A stretch of 64,000 nucleotides of DNA from Comamonadaceae bacterium (GTDB taxonomy: Bacteria; Pseudomonadota; Gammaproteobacteria; Burkholderiales; Burkholderiaceae_C), in the NCBI GenBank assembly GCA_947450645.1, contig CANFWH010000002.1, positions 62,001 to 126,000 of the forward strand. Reading direction: 5' to 3'. Made by a program: the position numbers and the translations under genes. Within the stretch, counting starts at the first letter, position 1. The number at the start of each line of letters is the position of its first letter. The notes under the pieces were generated by a model. That model saw nothing but the letters and a program-made list of their open reading frames with translations. It made no database searches and had not been told where the DNA came from. Positions 19,034 to 27,494 of this stretch are shown here, in pieces.

Positions 19034-19807
19034 CTACACAAACCACTGAATCACCAACCCATTCAGCGACACCACAATCAGCGCCGCCACAATGTCCACC
19101 AGTGTTTTTTGACTCAGGCGTTTTTGCAATCGAATGGCCAGTGGCAGCGATGCGTAGCCGCCCACCAACATGCACAGCAGATAGATCCACTGCACCGCGC
19201 CAGATAAGGCATAAAGCAAGCTGGAGGAGCCCATCAACGCCATGCTGATTACGCCCGAAGTGGCAATCGACTCGGCAGCGGACAGTGTGCCCAGCGACAA
19301 GAGCGCGGGCACTACCAGCACGCCACCGCCCACGCCTGAGGCTCCGATAAAAAAACCAGAAATGGCTGACAGCTTTGCCAGTCCTAGTTTGCGCATACCT
19401 GCCTTGAGTTTTTCAGAATAAAGCGAAGTCAGCGCAAGCAAGCAAGCGACAACGACCAAAGCGCGAACAGCAGTATCAATCGGGGCGTGAAAGCTAGGTA
19501 TCCATTTAGGAATAAAACTTGCCAGGCCCGCACTCAAAGCCACGACTGGCAAGGCGTAGAGCACAAAACGTTTAAGAGCTGGTGCGTTAATGTGACCGCT
19601 GCGCCAACTGCTCATGACGCTGCCCAAACGAAACAGCACCGAAAACAAACTCGCCGTTCCGACCGCCTGCGCCCCAGTTAAATTAAAAATCACCATGAGG
19701 CTTGGAACCAGTAAAACCCCTGCACCAACACCTGAAATGTGGATGAGTCCACCCACCACAAAGCCAAAGGCCAGTAGCTCTAAAAGCAGAGTGGTATTTG
19801 GCATCAT
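19034..19807 (-). CDS. TSUP (TauE/SafE) family anion permease
   Basis: Integral membrane protein of the sulfite exporter TauE/SafE (DUF81) family, about 257 residues with seven to eight hydrophobic segments. The two repeat halves show HISGVGAGVLLVPSLMVIFNLTGAQAVGTASL and SGFFIGASGVGGGVLVVPALLSLG, the family's glycine-rich signatures. Tandem ATGs lie at 19807/19804; the frame extends to a TTG at 19828. It is 10 bp downstream of the ferredoxin gene, so co-transcription is likely. The substrate is not determined; sulfite or sulfonate is typical of the family. Confidence 0.87.
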   Translation of the reverse strand: MMPNTTLLLELLAFGFVVGGLIHISGVGAGVLLVPSLMVIFNLTGAQAVGTASLFSVLFRLGSVMSSWRSGHINAPALKRFVLYALPVVALSAGLASFIPKWIPSFHAPIDTAVRALVVVACLLALTSLYSEKLKAGMRKLGLAKLSAISGFFIGASGVGGGVLVVPALLSLGTLSAAESIATSGVISMALMGSSSLLYALSGAVQWIYLLCMLVGGYASLPLAIRLQKRLSQKTLVDIVAALIVVSLNGLVIQWFV

Positions 19808-19817
19808 GCGGGACGGA

Positions 19818-20093
19818 TTACAAATCAAGAGTGAGCGAAGCGCCCTTGGCTCTGGAGCAGCAAATCATCATCGACAGCCCTTGCGATTTTTCAAAATTGG
19901 ATAGCACGCTATCGCGATGATCGATCTCGCCCGCCAAGACTTTGGTTTCGCAGGTGCCGCAAACGCCTTGCTGGCAAGAGCTGGCGACGGCAATGCCTTC
20001 TAACTCCAACACTTCTAGGATGCTGGCATCCGCTGGAATATCAAAAATTTTACCTGTGCGTTCTAAAACGACTTGGAAGGCGGTGTCAGTCAT
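19818..20093 (-). CDS. stand-alone plant-type [2Fe-2S] ferredoxin
   Basis: A 91-residue protein from MTDTAFQVVLERTGKIFDIP. The cluster ligands are C-x4-C-x2-C in SCQQGVCGTCETKV plus a distal Cys in MMICCSRAKG. The sequence looks like the C-terminal ferredoxin third of phthalate-dioxygenase-reductase/VanB proteins (DHRDSVLSNFEKSQG is typical) without the FMN and NAD domains. It is divergent from the TauB-like gene and so lies next to the catabolic cluster with the Rieske oxygenase, which it may serve as electron donor. The frame extends upstream to 20186, but the ATG at 20093 fits the family. Confidence 0.85.
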   Translation of the reverse strand: MTDTAFQVVLERTGKIFDIPADASILEVLELEGIAVASSCQQGVCGTCETKVLAGEIDHRDSVLSNFEKSQGLSMMICCSRAKGASLTLDL

Positions 20094-20144
20094 GTGAGCG
20101 TTTTCCCTAGACAATAAAAGCAATTTAAAACAACTATCCAACTT

Positions 20145-20948
20145 ATGATAACTGACATGAGCTCTGCCAATGCTATCGAATTTCAATCTGTTTCCAAACG
20201 CTTCGTCAACACTGCGCGCGGCACTGATGTACTCGCCGTCCGAGATGTGAGTTTTGCCATTGGGCGCGGCGAGGTTGTTTCCATTATTGGCCCTTCGGGC
20301 TGCGGCAAAAGTACACTGCTAAATATGGGCTCAGGCCTTGCCCCGCCTAGCTTGGGCGAGGTATACGTGGCAGGCGAACTCGTCATCCGCCCCAACCCAC
20401 GCGTCGCCTTCATGTTGCAAAAAGATTTGCTCATGCCTTGGCGAACGATTAACCAAAACATCGAATTTGGACTTGAAGTCAGGGACGTTGCCAAAGCCGA
20501 ACGGGTCGCCATCTCAAACAAACTGATCGCGCAGTGCCGTCTCACAGGATTTGGCGCAAGCTATCCGCATCAGTTATCAGGTGGGATGCGTCAGCGTGCA
20601 GCGCTGGCACGCACGCTGGCGGTCAACCCCGATGTGCTACTCATGGACGAGCCGTTCTCAGCCTTAGATGCACAAACCAAGATGATCCTTCAGCAGGATT
20701 TGGCACGTGCCGTCAAAGCTGAGAACAAAACTGTGCTCTTTATTACGCATGATTTAGTCGAAGCCGTTGCGCTATCCGATCGCATCTTGGTGATGAGCGA
20801 GCGCCCTGGCACCATCATCGACACCCTCACCGTTGATCTGCCTGAACGCGACAACCCCATGCAGCGCCGCAAGCATCCACGCGTGGGCGAGTTCGTCGGG
20901 CGCTTAATGGATTTACTCAAGTTAGATGAATCCACCACCGTGCATTAA
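20145..20948 (+). CDS. nitrate/sulfonate/taurine-type ABC transporter ATP-binding protein
   Basis: ATPase of the TauB/SsuB/NrtD class, 267 residues. Walker A is GPSGCGKST, the signature LSGGMRQRAALARTLA and Walker B VLLMDEPFSALDAQT, with the family's H-loop FITHDLVEAVALSDRI. The start is 20145, or 20157 if the second ATG is used; neither has a good ribosome site. It is the first gene of the long plus-strand catabolic cluster, with its binding protein and permease next. Confidence 0.9.
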   Translation: MITDMSSANAIEFQSVSKRFVNTARGTDVLAVRDVSFAIGRGEVVSIIGPSGCGKSTLLNMGSGLAPPSLGEVYVAGELVIRPNPRVAFMLQKDLLMPWRTINQNIEFGLEVRDVAKAERVAISNKLIAQCRLTGFGASYPHQLSGGMRQRAALARTLAVNPDVLLMDEPFSALDAQTKMILQQDLARAVKAENKTVLFITHDLVEAVALSDRILVMSERPGTIIDTLTVDLPERDNPMQRRKHPRVGEFVGRLMDLLKLDESTTVH

Positions 20949-20980
20949 ATTTTTATTGTTTTTACTAGGAGAACCTTTCC

Positions 20981-21976
20981 ATGATTCGCAGAAACTTCAA
21001 GCGTGTAGCCGTTGCTCTATCCATAAGCCTCTTGCTAGGTATCGCCGCGCAAAGCCACGCCCAGTCTGCCCCGCAAGAGATCACTTATCTACTGCCAGCG
21101 CCAAGCGTGCTTCCTGCCTTCGCTCCGTGGATGCTGGCGCAGGCCAAGGGTTATTACGCGGCTGAAGGCCTCAATGTCAAATTCGTTGCGGGACGCGGCG
21201 GCGTGGATGTGGCCAAGCAAGTAGGGGCTGGCAATGCAGTGATTGGCGGCGCGATTGGCGACACGCCCATCATCGCGCGCGCGCAAGGCATCCCTGTGAA
21301 GGCCGTTGCCGTGCTGGGTGCGGGATCGCTCATGCAACTCGTCACGCACAAAGACGCCAATATCCAAAGCCCGCGTGAGCTGCGCGGAAAAACCATTACG
21401 ACCATTGCCTATACCGACACAACCTATTACGCGCTCTTGGGCATGATGAGTAAATCGGGGCTAACCAAAAACGATGCCGACATCCAAGCCGCAGGGCCTG
21501 CGGGCGTATGGCAGCAGTTTGCCGCCAAAAAAGCTGTCGCCATGGCAGGCGTGCCCGATTGGACAGTAAGCGCCCAAGATGCGGGAGCTGTGGTTGATAT
21601 TTTGCCTGCTGACGTGTACTTTAAAAGCATGGCACAAGCGATTTTGGCAAGTGACGAGACGATTGCCAAAAACCCACAGCTGATTCAAAAACTGGTTCGC
21701 GCCACGCTCAAAGGCATGGCCGATATCATGAAAAATCCAAAAGCGGCCGCCGATGCGTATGTGGCGTTTGTGCCCGCGCACAAAGGCAAAGAAGACTACG
21801 TGCGCCGCGTGTTTGAGCAATACAACAAGTACGTTTATGCCAACCAAAAAGTATTAGGGCAAATGGATGAGGCGCGCCTAGCGGGGCTAGAAAAATTCTA
21901 TGTTGCAAACAGCATCGTGCCAAAAGCACTGCCAGTGAAGGACTACTACACCAATCAATTTGTGGGTGGCAAATAA
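20981..21976 (+). CDS. NMT1/TauA-like ABC transporter substrate-binding protein
   Basis: Periplasmic binding protein of the SsuA/THI5/NMT1 family, 331 residues, with a signal peptide (VAVALSISLLLGIAAQSHAQ). Typical segments are AQAKGYYAAEGLNVKFVAGRGGVDVAKQVGAGNAVIGGAIGDTPIIARAQGIPVKAVAVL. An AGGAGAACC ribosome site lies upstream. Members bind sulfonates, pyrimidine precursors, aromatic acids and similar compounds, so the ligand cannot be told from sequence. The context suggests it imports the substrate of the enzymes that follow. Confidence 0.9.
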   Translation: MIRRNFKRVAVALSISLLLGIAAQSHAQSAPQEITYLLPAPSVLPAFAPWMLAQAKGYYAAEGLNVKFVAGRGGVDVAKQVGAGNAVIGGAIGDTPIIARAQGIPVKAVAVLGAGSLMQLVTHKDANIQSPRELRGKTITTIAYTDTTYYALLGMMSKSGLTKNDADIQAAGPAGVWQQFAAKKAVAMAGVPDWTVSAQDAGAVVDILPADVYFKSMAQAILASDETIAKNPQLIQKLVRATLKGMADIMKNPKAAADAYVAFVPAHKGKEDYVRRVFEQYNKYVYANQKVLGQMDEARLAGLEKFYVANSIVPKALPVKDYYTNQFVGGK

Positions 21977-21985
21977 TTTTTAACG

Positions 21986-22753
21986 ATGTCTGAAAAACTA
22001 AAAACTTATCTCTGGTCGCTGCTCGTCCTCATCGTTTTCCTAGCGGTCTGGCAATGGCTGCCGCCTGCGCTTTCCATCCCTGAGTTCGTGCTGCCCAACC
22101 TCAGTAAAACATGGGGTGAGGGTGCCCGTGTTTGGGGTGCCGAGAACATGCTGTACCACGCGGGCATCACTTCGCTAGAAGTGGTGGTGGGATTCATTTT
22201 GGGCTCGCTACTTGGCGCAGCGATGGGTTATGCGCTGGGGCTCTCACCGCGTGTTGAAGCCGTCTTGTCTCCCTATTTATTGGCCTTACAGATTGCACCC
22301 AAAGTCGCTTTCGCGCCGCTGTTTGTCATGTGGCTGGGCTATACGGTCTATCCAAAAATTTTGGTCGCCATCCTCATCGTGTTTTTCCCTGTGCTCATCA
22401 ACGTGCTCTCGGCCATGCGCAATATGGACAACGACCTCACCAACTTGGCGCGTTCGTTTTCCGCCACGCGCAGCCAAATCTTTTGGAGCGTTGAAGTCCC
22501 CACCACCTTGCCCGCGCTGTTCTCTGGATTACGCATTGCCTCTACCCTTGCTGTCATTGGCGTAGTGGTCGGCGAACTGGTCGGCGGCAACATGGGGCTA
22601 GGTTATCTACTCGTCTTCTTTGAAGGCCAAGGCAATACCGCAGGCGTCTTCGTTGTCATTGCAGCCCTGACCGCTATTGGCATTGCCGCCTATTACGCAG
22701 TGGTGGCTGCGGAGCGTAAACTCTTACATTACTTGCCGAGTCAGTCGACCTGA
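21986..22753 (+). CDS. SsuC/TauC-type ABC transporter permease
   Basis: Inner-membrane permease of 255 residues with about six membrane segments. The cytoplasmic EAA loop is near NLARSFSATRSQIFWSVEVPTTLPALFSGLRIA, and PKVAFAPLFVMWLGYTVYPKI is the family signature. It starts 9 bp after the binding-protein stop and ends 8 bp before the SDR gene, so transporter and enzymes look like one operon. Confidence 0.9.
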   Translation: MSEKLKTYLWSLLVLIVFLAVWQWLPPALSIPEFVLPNLSKTWGEGARVWGAENMLYHAGITSLEVVVGFILGSLLGAAMGYALGLSPRVEAVLSPYLLALQIAPKVAFAPLFVMWLGYTVYPKILVAILIVFFPVLINVLSAMRNMDNDLTNLARSFSATRSQIFWSVEVPTTLPALFSGLRIASTLAVIGVVVGELVGGNMGLGYLLVFFEGQGNTAGVFVVIAALTAIGIAAYYAVVAAERKLLHYLPSQST

Positions 22754-22761
22754 TACTCGAT

Positions 22762-23529
22762 ATGAACATGCTCACCAACCACCGCATCCTCATCACAGGC
22801 GCAGCAAGGGGTCTGGGCGAAGCCTTTGCCTATGCTGCTTTGCAAGCAGGTGGGCGCGTGGTACTCACCGATATTTTGGACGAGCGCGGCGCCGCATTAG
22901 CGATTGAATTAAACGCCAAGTTTGAAGGACGTGCTAAGTACTTACACATGGACGTGAGCGATAGCGCGTCCGTCAATTCGGCGATGTCTGAAGCTACTCT
23001 ATGGCTCAGCGGATTGGATGGACTCGTTAACAATGCCGCTATTACCAACTCGGGAGGCAAGGCGATGGAGGCGATAAACGAGGACGTGTGGGACAAGGTG
23101 ATGGCAGTCAACGTTAAAGGAACTTGGCTTACGACTGTGGCTGCGAAGCCGCATCTAATAAGGGCTAGCGAGGAGCATGGTCTAGGGCGGATAGTGAACG
23201 TAGCCTCCGACACAGCGCTGTGGGGAGCGCCTCATTTGATGGCTTACGTGGCAAGCAAGGGCGCAATTGTGGCAATGACGCATGCCATGGCGCGTGAACT
23301 GGGCGAGCATGGCGTGACGGTGAACGCCATTGCGCCAGGACTCACTCTAGGCGAATCAACACAATACATTCCGGCGGCACGCCACGATCACTACAAAAAT
23401 GGACGCGCGATTAAGCGCGAGCAAACGGCGGATGACATCACAGCAGCCGTGCTGTTTTTGTTGTCGAAAGAGAGCGGCTACATCACGGGGCAGTTGCTTC
23501 CTGTGAATGGTGGTTTTGTGATGCATTAA
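22762..23529 (+). CDS. short-chain dehydrogenase/reductase
   Basis: Classical NAD(P)-dependent SDR of 255 residues. The Rossmann motif is ITGAARGLGEAFA, the adenine-ring motif DVSD, the NNAG-equivalent LVNNAAI, and the catalytic Ser-Tyr-Lys lies in NVASDTALWGAPHLMAYVASKG. The C-terminus is GYITGQLLPVNGGFVMH. An Asp (LTDILDERG) after beta-2 suggests NAD preference. The substrate is unknown; a ring-dihydrodiol or alcohol step is plausible in this cluster. About 22,960-23,280 uses codons (ATA, CTA, AGG, GGA) rarer in the neighbours. Confidence 0.9.
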   Translation: MNMLTNHRILITGAARGLGEAFAYAALQAGGRVVLTDILDERGAALAIELNAKFEGRAKYLHMDVSDSASVNSAMSEATLWLSGLDGLVNNAAITNSGGKAMEAINEDVWDKVMAVNVKGTWLTTVAAKPHLIRASEEHGLGRIVNVASDTALWGAPHLMAYVASKGAIVAMTHAMARELGEHGVTVNAIAPGLTLGESTQYIPAARHDHYKNGRAIKREQTADDITAAVLFLLSKESGYITGQLLPVNGGFVMH

Positions 23530-23541
23530 CGAAAGGTAAAA

Positions 23542-24054
23542 ATGGACAACACTCATTTTGAAGAGCAAATGACCAGCCGCGTGGCACGCTTTGCGACGCG
23601 GCAATACGACTGGGAGGCGCTGAAGTTTCAAGCCGACTTTGACCCGAAATACGCACGTGCGCAAATGCGTTACATGGGCACAGGCGGCACGGGCGTGGCA
23701 TCTGACAACAACACCGTGCCGGCAGAACACTTCACGTTTTCAACCATGGTGATCCCCAAGGGCAATGAAGGTCCAGCCCATATTCACCGTGACGTGGAAG
23801 AAATTTTCTTTATCCTTAAAGGCACGATGAAAGTGATTTGCGAGCTACGCGCCGAAGACGACATCACCGTGCTGGGTCGATGGGAATCGGTACTCACAGA
23901 GCGCGATCTTATTTCTGTGCCGCCAGGTGTGTATCGCGAAGAAATCAATATAGGAGACGAAGACGCGCTCATGTGCGTGATGCTAGGTTCGCCTGTGCCT
24001 GTGCGTCCGACCTATCCACCTGATTCGCCGCTAGCGAGAATTAAAAGAGATTGA
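23542..24054 (+). CDS. cupin-domain protein
   Basis: A 170-residue single-cupin protein. The first cupin motif is GPAHIHRDVEEIFFILKG (metal ligands His-x-His-x4-Glu), and the second is near DLISVPPGVYREEINIG, where the usual His is not obvious. The N-terminus (MDNTHFEEQMTSRVARFATRQYDWEALKFQADFDP) is not recognised. It could be a small metal-dependent oxygenase or isomerase acting on a pathway intermediate. It starts 12 bp after the SDR gene, and its stop is 14 bp before the next ATG. Confidence 0.82.
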   Translation: MDNTHFEEQMTSRVARFATRQYDWEALKFQADFDPKYARAQMRYMGTGGTGVASDNNTVPAEHFTFSTMVIPKGNEGPAHIHRDVEEIFFILKGTMKVICELRAEDDITVLGRWESVLTERDLISVPPGVYREEINIGDEDALMCVMLGSPVPVRPTYPPDSPLARIKRD

Positions 24055-24068
24055 GCGAGGCGAAAGTC

Positions 24069-26690
24069 ATGGGTCAAACCTTGCTTGAACGAGCGCTCTC
24101 GCTGCCATTGCAAACCATTCAAACAGGATCAGGGCGGCAGATTGAGTACCTCGATAGCGCCGCGCCGCGTATGGCAGTGGCACTAGCACAAGCCAAGCAG
24201 GATATGGCCTCGCAGCCTATTGTTACATCTACGGACGTTTATGTTTTGCTGCACGGCATTGGTTCTGGCGCGGCGAGCTGGGTGCTGCAACTAGACGCTG
24301 CCGTTCATGCAAACGGCGCACGCTTACTCGCTTGGAATGCCCCTGGCTACGGCAACAGCACGCCGCTCACAACCGACAAACCCATCGCCGCCGAATACGG
24401 ACGTGCCATGTGGGCCTGGTTGGACGCGCTGTTGCTGGATCCTGCGCGGAAAGTGCACATCATTGGACACTCGCTGGGCTGCTTGATGGCTGCTAGCGCC
24501 GCAGCCTTGAAGCCTACGCGGGTATTGACTTTGACGCTTCTCTCGCCCGCGCAAGGTTACGGCAATGCCACCGTAGAGATTCGCGATAAAAAGACCCATG
24601 ATCGATTAGATAACCTCGCCAAGCTAGGCGCAGCGGGGCTTGCCAAGGCACGCGGCGCGGCACTGCTGCGTGTTAGAGCCAGCGAACAAGAAAAAGAATT
24701 AGCGATTGACATCATGAGCCGCATCCACACACGCGGCTACACGCAGGCCACGCACATGCTGGCGTGGGCGGATATTCGCGCGAACTTGCGTGCTGTGCAA
24801 GTCCCTATCCATGTGGCCTGCGGAGCATTGGATACGATTACGCCGCCAGCAGGTGCGCGGCAGTTGGCGAATGATTTGAGTGTGCCCTATACCGAAATTG
24901 CGAATGCGGGGCATTTGCTAGCGATTGAAAATGTCGCAGCGGTAAATGAACTATTGGCATTCAGCCCCCTCTCTTCAAGCTCTATCCCGCAAGGGGAGAG
25001 AGGCCTAGTTACCGTCGGCGACCTCTGCGCCGAGTTCCTTGCTGCCATTGGCGTGCGCACCGCTTTTGGAGTCATCTCCATCCACAACATGCCGATCTTG
25101 GATGGCTTTCATACGCGTGGAAAAATTAGGTTTGTCTCCGCTCGCGGCGAAGCGGGCGCTTGCAATATGGCCGACGCTTATGCACGGGTGAATCAGCACT
25201 TGGGCGTGGTCGTCACCAGCACAGGCACAGGCGCGGGCAATGCCGCAGGTGCGATGGTCGAAGCGCTGACAGCGGGTACGCCGATGCTCCATTTGACGGG
25301 ACAAATTGAATCGCCCTATCTCGACCTCAATTTAGGTTTTATCCACGAAGCACAAGATCAACTTGGGATGCTGCGTGCTGTGGGCAAAGCCGCCTATCGC
25401 ATTAGCAAACCCGAGGAAGCGCTAGAAGTGCTACAACAAGCCGTCACCTTGGCCTTCACACCGCCTTGCGGCCCTGTGAGTATTGAGATTGCCATTGATG
25501 TGCAAAAAATGCAACTGGAACGACCTGCCGCCTTGCAAGCCATATCAGCATTGACTTTGCAGAGCCTCTTGCCTGCAGCCCAATTCCCATCTGGCTTGCA
25601 GCTCGATGCATTGGTGGAATTGCTCTTAAAGAGCAAACGTCCGCTGTTGTGGCTAGGCGGTGGTGCAAGGCAAGCGGGTGCAGCGGTCGATCGCTTAGTC
25701 AAGCTCGGATTTGGCGTCGTCACTTCCGTGCAAGGACGCGGCGTTGTGTCAGAGAATCACCCGCAAAGCATGGGTGCGTTCAATCTGCAAAAAGCAGCGC
25801 AAGATTTGTACGCGGTCTCGGATGCCATGCTGGTTGTGGGCTCGCGCTTGCGCAGCAACGAAACGCTGACCTACAAATTGCAATTACCCAAGAATCTTTA
25901 TCGCGTTGACGCAAACCCAAAGGCCTGCGATCAACACCCGTATCAAGCGCGGCAATTTATTTGCGCCGATGCCACGCTAACCTTGAATGCGTTAGCGGAC
26001 AGATTAGAGGATAAGACCGACATCGACAAGACGTGGACAGCGCAGATTCAAGCGGCGCGCGCGGCGGCTGAAGCCCAAGTGGACAGTGGCCTAGCAAGCT
26101 ATGTCACGCTTAAAAATGCGATGAAAGATTTAGTCGATGCAGCGACAAAACGTCATCCTGATTCGCCACCTGCGTGGGTGCGTGACATCACGCTATCCAA
26201 CACCATGTGGGGCAATCGCAGCGTCAATTTAACCAAGCCATGGCAAGGCGTGCATGCGCTGGGCGGCGGCATTGGCCAAGGCTTGCAAATGGCGATCGGA
26301 GCCTCCATCAACGGTACGCCTGCGGTCGCGCTGTGCGGCGACGGTGGCCTCATGCTGAACGTGGGCGAGCTAGCGTGCGCGGTGCAAGAGCGCGCGAGTC
26401 TCTTGCTCATCGTCATGAACGATCAGCGCTACGGCGTGATTAAAAACATCCAAGATGCAGACTACGGTTCGCGCCACGCGTATGTGGAATTGCATACGCC
26501 CAACTTCGCCATGCTGTGCGAAAGCATAGGCGTTCGGCATCATATTTTAAATGTGCCTGCGCAGTCAGAAGCCATACTGAATAAGGTTTGGCAGCAAGTG
26601 GAAGCTGGCAACGTCGTGATGGTGGAAGTCGATATGCAAGCCTGGGGCGAGTTCGCCGTCAAGTTTGCCGGGCCGCCGAGGAAGGTGTGA
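24069..26690 (+). CDS. fusion of alpha/beta-hydrolase and thiamine-diphosphate (acetolactate synthase-like) enzyme
   Basis: A single open frame of 873 residues carries two complete enzymes. Residues 1-297 are an alpha/beta-hydrolase: LLHGIGSGAASW oxyanion region, GHSLG with nucleophile Ser135, GALDTITPP (Asp) and NAGHLLAIE (His). Residues from about 315 on are a ThDP enzyme: FLAAIGVRTAFGVIS, the glutamate motif ARGEAGACNMADAYAR, a central Rossmann domain (RPLLWLGGGARQAGAAV) and the ThDP-Mg motif GDGGLMLNVGELACAV with the later asparagines in MNDQRYG. The linker (about residues 298-314) is encoded by a palindromic repeat-like sequence. The ATG at 24069 with GAGGCGAAAGTC is preferred over a TTG at 24051. 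The reaction is unknown: hydrolysis plus 2-oxoacid decarboxylation or carboligation is inferred. Confidence 0.88.
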   Translation: MGQTLLERALSLPLQTIQTGSGRQIEYLDSAAPRMAVALAQAKQDMASQPIVTSTDVYVLLHGIGSGAASWVLQLDAAVHANGARLLAWNAPGYGNSTPLTTDKPIAAEYGRAMWAWLDALLLDPARKVHIIGHSLGCLMAASAAALKPTRVLTLTLLSPAQGYGNATVEIRDKKTHDRLDNLAKLGAAGLAKARGAALLRVRASEQEKELAIDIMSRIHTRGYTQATHMLAWADIRANLRAVQVPIHVACGALDTITPPAGARQLANDLSVPYTEIANAGHLLAIENVAAVNELLAFSPLSSSSIPQGERGLVTVGDLCAEFLAAIGVRTAFGVISIHNMPILDGFHTRGKIRFVSARGEAGACNMADAYARVNQHLGVVVTSTGTGAGNAAGAMVEALTAGTPMLHLTGQIESPYLDLNLGFIHEAQDQLGMLRAVGKAAYRISKPEEALEVLQQAVTLAFTPPCGPVSIEIAIDVQKMQLERPAALQAISALTLQSLLPAAQFPSGLQLDALVELLLKSKRPLLWLGGGARQAGAAVDRLVKLGFGVVTSVQGRGVVSENHPQSMGAFNLQKAAQDLYAVSDAMLVVGSRLRSNETLTYKLQLPKNLYRVDANPKACDQHPYQARQFICADATLTLNALADRLEDKTDIDKTWTAQIQAARAAAEAQVDSGLASYVTLKNAMKDLVDAATKRHPDSPPAWVRDITLSNTMWGNRSVNLTKPWQGVHALGGGIGQGLQMAIGASINGTPAVALCGDGGLMLNVGELACAVQERASLLLIVMNDQRYGVIKNIQDADYGSRHAYVELHTPNFAMLCESIGVRHHILNVPAQSEAILNKVWQQVEAGNVVMVEVDMQAWGEFAVKFAGPPRKV
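24968..25003. repeat. REP-like palindrome inside the fused gene linker
   Basis: Outer arms CCTCTCT (24968-24974) and AGAGAGG (24997-25003) enclose CCC-GCAA-GGGG (24986-24996), with an 11-nt asymmetric insert on the left. The core CCCGCAAGGGGAGAG resembles a palindrome I recall as common between genes in Burkholderiales. Here it is translated in frame as the Ser/Pro-rich linker between the hydrolase and ThDP domains. Confidence 0.55.
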
Positions 26691-26726
26691 ACCTATGAGC
26701 CATTCAGCAAACATAAGGAGCAAGCC

Positions 26727-27494
26727 ATGAGTCAAGTTCTATCACACGCCCTCATCGGAACGGGGCCTGAAAAAGTCATTGTGATGGGAGGCTGGATGGG
26801 CGATCACACAGTCTTTGAACCCAGTTTTGTCTACCTCGACCAAGCCAAGTTTAGCTATTGCTTTGCTGACCCGCGAGGCTATGGCGGTTCACGCGCAATC
26901 GCTGGAAGGCACACCAATGCTGAGGTTGCGGGCGATGTCGTCGCGCTAGCCGATGCGCTGGGTTGGTCACGGTTTCATTTTGTTGGACATTCGATGATGG
27001 GCAAGGTCGCGCAATACCTGTGTTCGCATCATGGCGAACGACTCAAATGCGCGGTGGGTGTGACGCCCGTTCCCGCTATCGCTATCCCGTTTGACGAGGG
27101 CGGGCTGGCATTGTTTAGCACGGCGTGGGAAAAGCCAAAAAATCGCGGCGCAATTTGCATGATGAGCACCAGCAATCGACTCAGCAAAACTTGGGAGCAG
27201 CGCATGATCGCCGAATCGCTACTTACCACTAGGCCTGAGGCCTTCCGCGACTATTTCTATATGTGGCAAGCCGAAAACTTTGCCGACAAAATGATGGGCT
27301 GCGCCACACCTTTCCTAGCCATCACGGGCGAATTTGACCAAGGCGTGCCAACCGATGCAATCAAAGGCACCCTCATGAAATGGATGCCCAATGCCAAGTT
27401 ACACACCATCGCCAACGCCGGCCATTACCCCATGCAAGAAACACCGATTCACTTCGTGACAACAATTGAGGCGTTTATGGCGGAGCATGAATAG
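26727..27494 (+). CDS. alpha/beta-fold hydrolase
   Basis: A 255-residue hydrolase separate from the fused one. It has VIVMGGWMGDHTVF near the oxyanion position (in place of the usual HG), nucleophile motif GHSMMG, Asp in GEFDQGVPTD and His in NAGHYPMQETP. Its length and fold type are those of meta-cleavage-product or enol-lactone hydrolases. GGAG precedes the ATG in the 36-bp gap. The stop is immediately before the next ATG. It is a candidate ring-fission-product hydrolase. Confidence 0.87.
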   Translation: MSQVLSHALIGTGPEKVIVMGGWMGDHTVFEPSFVYLDQAKFSYCFADPRGYGGSRAIAGRHTNAEVAGDVVALADALGWSRFHFVGHSMMGKVAQYLCSHHGERLKCAVGVTPVPAIAIPFDEGGLALFSTAWEKPKNRGAICMMSTSNRLSKTWEQRMIAESLLTTRPEAFRDYFYMWQAENFADKMMGCATPFLAITGEFDQGVPTDAIKGTLMKWMPNAKLHTIANAGHYPMQETPIHFVTTIEAFMAEHE

